Part shown: piece by piece, positions 1 to 7,071 of the stretch
Layout of the letters: every line of letters begins with the position of its first letter
How positions within the stretch are numbered: the first letter of the stretch is position 1
Assembly (NCBI GenBank): GCA_025331435.1
Contig: JAIWNI010000285.1
Coordinates: 1-12,805, forward strand
From: Choanephora cucurbitarum
Lineage: Eukaryota; Mucoromycota; Mucoromycetes; Mucorales; Choanephoraceae
Direction: 5' to 3'
DNA length: 12,805 nucleotides
Notes under the pieces: model-generated
Told to the model about the DNA's origin: nothing
Seen by the model: only the letters and a program-made list of their open reading frames with translations
Database searches by the model: none
Translations under genes and position numbers: made by a program

Positions 1-1684
1 ATAATTCAATAGTGTGAGCTTTGTGCGACACAATATCCTTATCATTATTTTTGGCCAAGCAAAGAATATTTTTATCTTCTTCCGAACGTGAATTTTCTTT
101 AATCCTGAACTTCTTTTTTTGTTCATTGATTGTATTCGAAATACCAAAATTATTCTTAGTAAGCAAAACACGCTTGTTGATGGCAGTATTAGCTTCGTTA
201 CAACTATCAGTACTATCAGGTTCAAACAAACGTGACAGCATATCAGGCAGAATATTATCCAAACCTTTACGATACACAACTGAAAAGTCATAATCGAGAA
301 ACACGTCGAGCCATTTCATGAGCATAGAATTTGCATTGGTTTGGTTATGGGCAAAGGATAGAGCCTTGTGATCACAATAGACGATAAAGTGCACGTTCCA
401 GATGAATTTGTGAAACTGCTTTAAAGCGTATATGATGGCAAGCAATTCGCGCATAGTTGTGCTATAGTTTTGTTCACTTTTGCTCAACTTACGTGAAAAG
501 AATCCAATGTACTTAGTAATAGTTTTAGTGTCACCATCTGCAGTTGTCTCATTGTACTCTTGGTACAAGCAACAGCCAATAGCGTAATTTGAAGCATCAG
601 TGGCAATACAGAATGGATGACTATGGTTTGGATGGCTTAATAGAACATCAGATGCCAGGATTTGTTTCAAAGCTTTGAAATCGTGCTCATGAACATCTGT
701 CCAAGTAAATACACTTTTTGATTTCTTGTTTAACGCATCGAAAGATCGTAGTGCATCTAAGTTCGCCATTAACTTTGCAACATTTGGGAGATGCTGTCTA
801 AAGTAATTTACAAATCCAAGGAATGCAGCACATTGCTTAGATGTTGTTGGGCGTGGCCAATCCATTACGTTTGTAAGCTTTCTTTGGTCAATACGTCTTC
901 CATGCTCAGATATAGAGAAACCGAGTAGAAATACTTCAGCTTTGGCAAAATGAGATTTATCGAAGTTGACACGCAGGTTCGCTTTAGTAAGGATTGTGAG
1001 AACTTCTTTGACATGCAGGAAATGGGCTTCGATGGATTGAGAGAAGATACAAATATCATCCACAAACACCGAGACATGAGGCATATCTTTAAAGAGAGTT
1101 AACATCACCCTAGAGAACAATTGACTTATAGTGGATACACCGAATGGAGATCCAACATGCATGTATTTCAAGCCGTTAGGAGCAGTAAAACTAGTTTTTT
1201 TACGATCTTCGGGATTCACAGGGAATTGTGAGAATGCACTTTTCAGATCAATTGTAGTGAATACTTTAGCACCAGCCATAGCATGATAAATATCGGAAAT
1301 CAATGGTAGTGTTTCATTGATCACTGGGAGTGCTTTATTAAGCAATCTTGTATCCAGGACAACTCTGATTAAACCAGTTTTGTTACCATTCAAATCCTTT
1401 TTGGGAGTTACGGTGATTGGTAAATTCCATTCTGAAGGTTCTGCTTCTGTGATAATACCAGAATCGTACCACTCGTTAATAATAGCCATTACTTTGGGCT
1501 GATCAGAATAAGTGATAGGATACTGTTTTACATTGGCATAATATCCTTCAGGGGTGGGTAAATACAATACACTTTCACGTAATTTGCAGAGAGAATCAGG
1601 TTTGAGATTTTTGTTAGCGATGATGTATGGTTCAAGCGCTTTAAAAATGCATTCTGCTCTCTGTCGGAACCATATGGTGTTACA
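1..1684 (-). CDS. Ty3/gypsy pol, partial: reverse transcriptase and RNase H (continues off the left edge)
   Basis: This frame is open from just after a TAA at 1687-1685 to the left edge, about 561 codons, with no stop. Going 5' to 3' I read a QYPI motif near 1520, then RT motif A (TTIDLKSAF, 1261-1246 region, about residue 141), motif B (PFGVSTISQLF, near 1150), and the catalytic FVDD at 1066-1055 (about residue 206). RNase H follows with TDASNYAIG near 600, an MRELLAIIYAL helix near 450, DHKAL near 370, and the closing LPDMLSR at 249-229. This order and these motifs are those of Ty3/gypsy pol, which copies element RNA into cDNA in cytoplasmic particles. Integrase is expected beyond position 1; the last residues (SHKAHTIEL) resemble the start of its zinc-binding domain. 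The frame is the same as that of gag (1874-3928), so pol was probably translated as one Gag-Pol ORF before the protease lesions. The first in-frame ATG lies well inside the RT, so this is not an independent start. Confidence 0.92.
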
Positions 1685-1879
1685 TTAGGTTCATAAGGTT
1701 TATCTTCAATAGCATCATCAACCTTAGTTGTACTTTTGAATTTATAAGCCACATTTGTAAGAAAGATATTAAGTTTGGGAAGCAAATCGTACCCAATTAT
1801 AACTTTTCTTTCATTCTCTAACTGATCGTTATCTATGATGTCGAACTTATGAGGGATTGTTTTCATAAGGCCATCATAT
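1643..1879 (-). pseudogene. Ty3/gypsy protease, C-terminal half, in a shifted frame
   Basis: Between gag-protease and RT the coding signal sits in the +1 frame. It reads YDGLMKTIPHKFDI from 1878, then VIIGYDLLPKLNI, which matches the conserved second retropepsin motif (hydrophobic-hydrophobic-G-x-D). An ATG at 1866-1864 opens this frame, but the protein similarity starts before it, so it is not a true start. The frame is lost again around 1655-1643, where the RT frame resumes with KALEPYIIANKNL. The exit point coincides with a run of five Ts (plus-strand A-run 1643-1647). The two shifts cancel, which suggests one inserted base near 1876 and one lost base near 1645. As written, the protease cannot be made in one piece. 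Mutation, assembly error and programmed frameshifting cannot be separated from sequence alone; the first two are likelier because the first break falls inside a folded domain. Confidence 0.75.
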
Positions 1880-3928
1880 TCCTACAGACAAGAACTCAGT
1901 AGTTTGTTGACGTGGGACTTTTTTACCGTCTGCAACGCACAAATAACCTGGAATGTTTCCAAATGCGATGTTGTTCTTAATAGCAAAATCTTTGCTAATC
2001 AAGGAAACTTCAGCACCTGTATCGATAAGACAGTTGGTGTCGACATTGTTAATTGTAATGCAAGAAACTGGAGCATATGCCAAATTTTTTGTTTCAAAAG
2101 GATTATCAATATCGCCAACCGTATTAGATCGCTTTTTAGGTGGAGAGTTTAAAGAGGAAATAAGAATACGTCTGTCATTCGATGAGGAATACTTTGAAAT
2201 ACTAAAGACTGCTTTATTTTCAGAGTCATTGTATGTACCATCAAGTAGACTTTGATCGTATTGAGCTAAGGCAACAGCATATTCATCGATGCTTGAATCA
2301 TCGTCATCAGAGGCATCAGAGAGAGGGGCAAGATCATCGTCAGTTGTTCTGGAAAAGAATACTTTTTTTTCAGTATTGTTTTCCGTTTTTATGACATCGT
2401 CTTTAATAGTGTTTACCTTCTTTTTGGCCATGTATTCCTTACGAGGTACACAATTGTCAATGTGTTCCTTGGAGTATTTGTTTACTCGGCAAAAGGTACA
2501 TAGTCCGCTGTCCCTGAGTTTTTTGAGTTGCTCTTGAGAGAGAGACGTCTTCAGGTCCAAAAGAGAAACAAGGGTGTTAATGTCATTGACATTAGCTTTT
2601 GTTTCCTTGCTGTTACTGACATTGGCTGGGGCAGGGACATCAGCAGCAAGTTTTCTCTTCTTATTCTCAATGTTGCTTAGATTTTGAGCTTCTTTTTCTT
2701 TAGTCTTAAGAAGGATTTCAGAAGACAGGTCGTTGAGCTCAACCTTATGTTTGTACATAATGCTTTCAAAATCTAAAAAGCTACTTGGAATGTAGTGCTC
2801 ATCGTCAGCATATTTGCTGTCAGCAGTAGAACCAGTGCCTTTACGCAAACTACGTTTGTAATTTTCATCTTTAAGGATTTCAATTGCCTTATCCTTCAAG
2901 GATTTACCAAACAAGGTGTTCAGGAAATGAATGATAAAGATGCTACAGTCATCAACTCTTATCTTAGCGGCAGAAAGGTAGTTATTGAAACGATCAAGAT
3001 ACTCAAGAAAGATTTCATCCCTACGCTGTCTAGCGTTCAACAATCGTTCGCTGCGAAGAAAAACATCTGTATTAGATGCATTACCAAATCTTTCTTTCAT
3101 CAGATCCTTTACAGCCTCCCAAGTGATCTTCTTCTTTTGAATCTCAATGGGATTCTTAACATGGTGTCTATACCAGTTTAAGACGGCTGAATCGTCACTG
3201 AAGCAAGTATGAAGATGAAAGTACCAGTGTTGACTGACATCTACACGCTTAACAAGATAAAGTCGTTCAAACTTTTGAATGAAGTCACTTACGGGATCTT
3301 CATCCAAAGGTTTTTGAGAAGGAGAAGCTGAATTTCTCTCAAACAAGGGCTTGATCTTAAACTTAGGGAGATCAGACTCACGGATATCCAAACAGGATCC
3401 TTCATCCGAACTCTTCTTGTTCAGAACGCGCAATTGATTGATGCGAGACTGATCCTCGAACTGGGCCTTTTTATTACTGGCAAGTAGCTCCATATCGGAG
3501 GTAATGGCAGCGTTAAAGGTCTCAACACGCTTAGACAAGGCAGAAATTCTGTGCTCGTTTAGCGCGAGTTCGTTGAGGTCGTCAGGGATGGGCAACCTCA
3601 TAGCAGCATCAAGTTGATCCTTGAAGAGCTTACAGGCGGCTTTGTTTCCCTCAATTCTTTGCTTAAGAATAGCAATTTCACTCTGAATGTCCTTGGCTTC
3701 ATCAGAGCTAGGGATCTCTTCATGGCGAATGCCAACGTGATCTACGGTAGTATCAACCTCCATAGCTTCAACGTTGTGTTGGCCAAGTGAACTACCTTCT
3801 TCGGGGGACAACACACAGTCATCAAGACCAAATTCCTCGAGTACGGGGGTATCGCGACCAAGGGCAGGGACAGGACCAGATGAGTTGTTGTTGTTGTTGT
3901 TGTTGTAGGTATTATTGGCAGAATTCAT
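1874..3928 (-). CDS. Ty3/gypsy Gag with N-terminal half of the protease
   Basis: This is an intact 684-aa ORF. The order is: an Asn-rich N-terminus (residues 6-15); an acidic linker; a likely coiled coil (about 80-170); a retrotransposon Gag core (about 190-345, with ITWEAVKDLMKERFG at 268-282 and a following helical FLEYLDRFNNYL); a basic KKRK patch (423-426) that could be a nuclear localisation signal; one zinc-knuckle-like C-x2-C-x8-H-x3-C (C477, C480, H489, C493); an acidic stretch; and the protease active site DTGAEVSLIS with DTG at 636-638. Gag forms the particle that packages element RNA, and the aspartic protease matures it. The zinc motif is wider than the usual CX2CX4HX4C knuckle. 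The ORF ends at TGA 1876-1874, inside the protease and before its second conserved motif, so the stop is a lesion or recoding site and not a natural end. The first ATG is used because no upstream in-frame coding signal is visible. Confidence 0.88.
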   Translation of the reverse strand: MNSANNTYNNNNNNNSSGPVPALGRDTPVLEEFGLDDCVLSPEEGSSLGQHNVEAMEVDTTVDHVGIRHEEIPSSDEAKDIQSEIAILKQRIEGNKAACKLFKDQLDAAMRLPIPDDLNELALNEHRISALSKRVETFNAAITSDMELLASNKKAQFEDQSRINQLRVLNKKSSDEGSCLDIRESDLPKFKIKPLFERNSASPSQKPLDEDPVSDFIQKFERLYLVKRVDVSQHWYFHLHTCFSDDSAVLNWYRHHVKNPIEIQKKKITWEAVKDLMKERFGNASNTDVFLRSERLLNARQRRDEIFLEYLDRFNNYLSAAKIRVDDCSIFIIHFLNTLFGKSLKDKAIEILKDENYKRSLRKGTGSTADSKYADDEHYIPSSFLDFESIMYKHKVELNDLSSEILLKTKEKEAQNLSNIENKKRKLAADVPAPANVSNSKETKANVNDINTLVSLLDLKTSLSQEQLKKLRDSGLCTFCRVNKYSKEHIDNCVPRKEYMAKKKVNTIKDDVIKTENNTEKKVFFSRTTDDDLAPLSDASDDDDSSIDEYAVALAQYDQSLLDGTYNDSENKAVFSISKYSSSNDRRILISSLNSPPKKRSNTVGDIDNPFETKNLAYAPVSCITINNVDTNCLIDTGAEVSLISKDFAIKNNIAFGNIPGYLCVADGKKVPRQQTTEFLSVGI
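3884..3906. repeat. GTT trinucleotide microsatellite encoding the Gag poly-Asn tract
   Basis: About seven GTT units on the plus strand read as AAC/AAT codons on the minus strand and give the Asn run near the Gag N-terminus. The tract should be length-variable between copies. Confidence 0.85.
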
Positions 3929-4103
3929 TTAAAAAAATGTGATATTTGACGTATGAATCGATAAGTTTTGAGTAAGTCGGCTAAGCGAAATGAGTCTCCT
4001 TTAATCCTTTATTAAAAGTAAGGGAAGATTCATAAGTCAAAAGTAAATTGGCTTATAATAAAATCAATCTCTTGTAATTTAAGTTCAGTACCAATAAAAT
4101 ACA
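3929..4103. other. Retroelement leader, no gene
   Basis: This is the stretch just upstream of the gag ATG. It should hold the leader, primer-binding site and end of the 5' LTR. I see no clear tRNA-complementary site (a TGG-starting match next to a CA end) and no LTR partner in the window. The only TGGT-like match is at 4093-4090 in minus sense (TTGGTACTGAAC), and it is not preceded by a CA end. The LTR is therefore not delimited. Confidence 0.5.
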
Positions 4104-4126
4104 TAGAATCATTTATATGATTTCTA
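4104..4126. repeat. Imperfect inverted repeat (hairpin 1)
   Basis: The left arm TAGAATCAT pairs with the right arm ATGATTTCTA with a single bulged base and a 4-nt AT loop. It abuts the larger palindrome at 4127-4160. Confidence 0.6.
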
Positions 4127-4160
4127 CCTTCTAATATGATGTTAACATTGTATTAGAAGG
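4127..4160. repeat. 34-bp near-perfect palindrome centred on GTTAAC (hairpin 2)
   Basis: The outer arms CCTTCTAATA and TATTAGAAGG are perfect 10-bp inverted repeats. The centre is the perfect palindrome ATGTTAACAT. Only the two base pairs between them mismatch. Read outward on each strand, both halves begin TGTTAACAT, which resembles the TG...CA style of LTR ends. It may mark an LTR boundary, or be a protein-binding or cruciform site. Function is not known. Confidence 0.7.
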
Positions 4161-4590
4161 CTTTAGTAATTATAAGTGTAATCTAATTCGACTCGTTTAT
4201 AGGATGTATATGGAAATACCACAGCGTGTCTACAAGCTACATTACCTGACAGGCAACCCCTATAATATTCAAAAGCGTTATTAAGACTATGATGATGAAA
4301 ATTAAAAGAGAGTAAAAGAACTACTTTAAGACAAGCACCAATAGTAGTCATAGCTTTCAATTTTAGCCTCTTTGAAATCAAGTCCAGAGTGTTTGCATAA
4401 GTATAAATATTTCTATAATACAAATTACTTACCATGAACCAGTAGAAAGCTAAAGGAAAGAGAAAAAGGAAAAAAAAGTATAAAGCGACGCGAGTAAATT
4501 TTTTATTGGTATTTCACTTGCAGTCGATCTATACTCAGCTCACGTACCTTGAATATTTCAAACCAAAATGATCAGACAGCTAAATATAGC
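4161..4590. other. Intergenic, no convincing gene
   Basis: Both strands lack a convincing coding frame. A 90-codon minus-strand frame (4163-4435) begins with ATG directly followed by a donor-like GTAAGT and has no recognisable motif. A purine-rich tract (4452-4480) lies upstream of the plus-strand gene. One boundary of the DNA transposon and the 5' LTR of the retroelement probably fall here, but I could not place either. Confidence 0.5.
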
Positions 4591-4595
4591 ACAAG

Positions 4596-4608
4596 TATAT
4601 AAATAAAA
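4596..4608 (+). promoter_or_regulatory. TATA box of the coiled-coil gene
   Basis: TATATAAATAAAA lies about 75-85 nt upstream of the ATG at 4681, with a pyrimidine-rich leader (CTCTACC, CTCTCTTTC) between. This is a typical fungal core promoter layout and supports the chosen start. Confidence 0.65.
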
Positions 4609-4680
4609 GACTCTAGTGACAATGCAATAACTCTACCTAACCCTCATTGTTCTATACTCTCTTTCAAAATTACTTACAAC

Positions 4681-5826
4681 ATGTCTAACAGAAACATCCC
4701 TGAAGTACAATTTAGCAGTGCTCCTCGTCGTCAACATCCAGAGTACCGTGGAAGCTCTCTTACTGCTGACCAGCGCCGAATCAGACAGCTTGAGGCAAAC
4801 CTTGGCAAGGTTGAAGCAGCTCAACAAAAGAGCAAAGAGCTCATCAGCCGACTCATCAAGGAGAATGAAGAGCTCAAAGCTATGTTTGCCAACAAGGCTC
4901 AAGATTCTGAGCATCATGGATTTCCTGGTTCTGTTGATGAATTAGAGGGATTGAGAGTAAGAGACAATAACCATAAGTCAGACATATCTTTACTCACGTA
5001 CTTCTTACAGAGAACCATCATTGACTGTGAAGGAAACGCTCTTGCAAGACAAGATTGGGACCTGGGTGAATCACTCATGAAAGGAAAAACAAACCAGTTG
5101 CATGTCAAGACGATTACCAACATGTTTCTTGTGCATGAAGACTTGCAGAACATATTAAGAAACTACAGATGGATGGAGTCAAGCATCAAGAAATATGTCC
5201 AGTTTGTTTTGCATAATCGACTTAAGTATCTTAAGCAAGCTGACAAGGATGCAAAGAGATCTGGTTTTGACAGAGCACGCATCATCAGTCGCAAGAATGC
5301 CTGTAATCGCAAGAACAAGGTGAGTTATTATTAAGTTTACAATTATGCCCAAATTATTCTAAAGACTTACCACATGTAATAAGGTATTGAAGAAAAGACT
5401 CTCCACGTTCATCAAGCATAAGGCCATCTTCACCAGCGATTCGATGACAAATGGTGAAACTCGTGCTGCCTATGGTACTGAAGCAGAATGTAATGCTATT
5501 CTTGTCAGCGAAATGATGTCTGATCAAGAAGAAGAGCTTGATGCGGAGAACAAGCCCGTTCCTATTAGACTGGCGCCTACCTATAGAAGTATCAGAGTAA
5601 GTATAAAGTAGCTGCATACACATATGAAAGACGTCTAATACGTTACGATAGTGTGAAACCTTTTTGGATGAGTTGGATGACTTGCGTTACGCTGACAATA
5701 GAAAAAGAAATGGCCTGCTTCGTTGCTACCTATGTCGGTCATAGAAGATATGTTGAGCGTAGAGGTCTGCAGTCCAAAGTATTTCAGAGCATGCATCCTT
5801 GGAGCCTGGATACTGAAAACTTGTAA
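4681..5826 (+). CDS. Three-exon coiled-coil protein of unknown function, probable transposon partner gene, frameshifted near its end
   Basis: I do not recognise an assigned function. Exon 1 is 4681-5319, intron 1 is 5320-5383 (GTGAGT...AAG), exon 2 is 5384-5596, intron 2 is 5597-5651 (GTAAGT, branch-like CTAAT, ATAG), and exon 3 starts at 5652. All junctions are phase 0. Residues about 30-70 are heptad-rich and charged (RIRQLEANLGKVEA, then LIKENEELKAMF), suggesting a dimerising coiled coil. The middle is rich in Lys and Arg and could bind nucleic acid. Exon 2 ends with an acidic MSDQEEELD stretch and APTYRSIR. Exon 3 as read stops at TAG 5742-5744 (314 aa in total). The +1 frame continues as HRRYVERRG...HPWSL to TAA 5824-5826 and looks like the true tail, so one surplus base near 5725-5740 is likely. 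The gene is convergent with the transposase genes, which suggests the second gene of one DNA transposon; a role in transposition is inference. Confidence 0.7.
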
Positions 5827-5862
5827 TATATTTTTTTTGCACAATAACGTTGCTTCTTTTTA

Positions 5863-6648
5863 TTATATGATGCGTCTTGGGAAATCTGCTGTAACGATAA
5901 TGTTTGTAAAAGGCGTTTTTTGTAAATGAATGGGTGTGCGAAATGTCTGAACGGGCATGATCGAGTAAGATCCTTTCTGTTCTTCTTCCTCTCTGAATGG
6001 TCGCATGAAGTCATCAGTGAGCTTGTCATGTGTTTCTTTACCTTTGCGAGGGTTTTTGAACCACTCGATAAAAGCAAAGTAATGATCCAATTCTTCGTTT
6101 GATCCGTATTTGGAAACGAATTGAACTTTGTGTTTAATGAAATACTGGACTTCACCTGCTCGTAAATGCTCCTCATAATGATCCATATCAACACCATCCA
6201 AGTCGTCTGAATCAGTGTCGTTGCATCTATATGCATTGAATGCAATCATAGTATCATCTGCACATAGCTTGGACTTGTAGACATAACCCAGTACGCTGAT
6301 TTGCTTGAATTTTTCAACATAGTTGAGTACACTGACTGGATCTGCGTATTGCCTTTCGTAGTATAACTTCAGGCATTTAAAGTCTTCATCACTTAAACGT
6401 GTACCGCTTCTTCTATCCCATGATATTTCGACATATCCGCTTTCGGAGAGACGCTCAAAGCCTATGGGGTTGCCGTTGACTTCCGAAAAGTTTGTAAGCG
6501 CGTTGAGTGAAAAAGGCTCGGTAATGTCGATAGCAAAGTTCTCGAAAGACGAGGCTTTCTTCTCTACATGTTCGACAATATCGTCTGTCTCGATGTCATT
6601 AGCCAAGCGAGCCAATTTCTTCATAAAACTTCTAGCTTTGTCATCCAT
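5863..6648 (-). CDS. C-terminal part of a Tnp2/Plavaka-like transposase, as a separate intact ORF
   Basis: This is an uninterrupted 261-aa ORF without introns. Its pattern fits the C-terminal region of large transposase-like proteins common in Mucoromycota: a helical segment LSDEDFKCLKLYYERQY (about 85-101), then GYVYKSKL (121-128), an acidic linker, GEVQYFIKH (165-173), HYFAFIEWF (189-197) and IMPVQTFRTPIHL (230-242). The family assignment rests on my recall of that pattern. The region is C-terminal to the catalytic core; its biochemical role is unknown to me. The N-terminal and catalytic part lies upstream on the same strand (7072-9500), but stop codons and 423 bp of non-coding-looking sequence separate the two. 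It has its own ATG preceded by a long pyrimidine tract, so it could be expressed independently. Unlike the broken upstream part it carries no frameshift. It ends 36 bp from the end of the convergent gene at 4681-5826. Confidence 0.65.
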   Translation of the reverse strand: MDDKARSFMKKLARLANDIETDDIVEHVEKKASSFENFAIDITEPFSLNALTNFSEVNGNPIGFERLSESGYVEISWDRRSGTRLSDEDFKCLKLYYERQYADPVSVLNYVEKFKQISVLGYVYKSKLCADDTMIAFNAYRCNDTDSDDLDGVDMDHYEEHLRAGEVQYFIKHKVQFVSKYGSNEELDHYFAFIEWFKNPRKGKETHDKLTDDFMRPFREEEEQKGSYSIMPVQTFRTPIHLQKTPFTNIIVTADFPRRII

Positions 6649-7071
6649 TTTGAAAATAAAAAATTTGCTAATTGGTTTAAATATTAAAAGTAAGAAAAGG
6701 AAAAAAAGGATAAAAAAAGGATTTCAGGCACTTGTATAGAAGCTGTGATGAATAAATTTTATCTTCGTCTTTTAAAATTTTTTTTTCTTTCTTCTTAGCT
6801 ACACAACTTTTATTAAACGAAACCTTTTCAGACAGACACATACGGCAGTATCAGTTACAGACCCTATCTAACAGGTTAACAGCAACTAATACAGCACGAT
6901 GCAAATCACTTTTAACATCATTAAGAATAAAGAACTACGCGTTTGCCAAATTAAATTTTTTAACGATTCGGGTTTATTACAACAAAATGTTTAGGAGATA
7001 TATGGATACAGAGAAAGCAATAGAAAAAGAAACAGAAGAGAACAAGAGAACAAGAGAAAAAAGCGGCGGGG
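6649..7071. other. Spacer between the two transposase parts
   Basis: No coding frame is convincing. In minus sense it starts after the stop at 7074-7072 with a long pyrimidine-rich tract (plus-strand purines at about 7006-7070, including a tandem GAACAAGA) and ends with T/C runs immediately upstream of the ATG at 6648. It may be a 5' leader and promoter for the 261-aa ORF, an insertion that split a once continuous transposase, or an unrecognised large intron. I found no good splice pair that would join the halves. Confidence 0.45.

Noticed and set aside
1904..3181. Plus-strand ORFs opposite gag (1904-2152, 1953-2255, 2289-2537, 2795-3181)
   Set aside because: Antisense shadows of the Gag/protease ORF, without motifs or promoters of their own.
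4163..4435. Minus-strand 90-codon ORF
   Set aside because: No motif; its ATG is fused to a donor-like GTAAGT, and it lies in the leader or boundary region.
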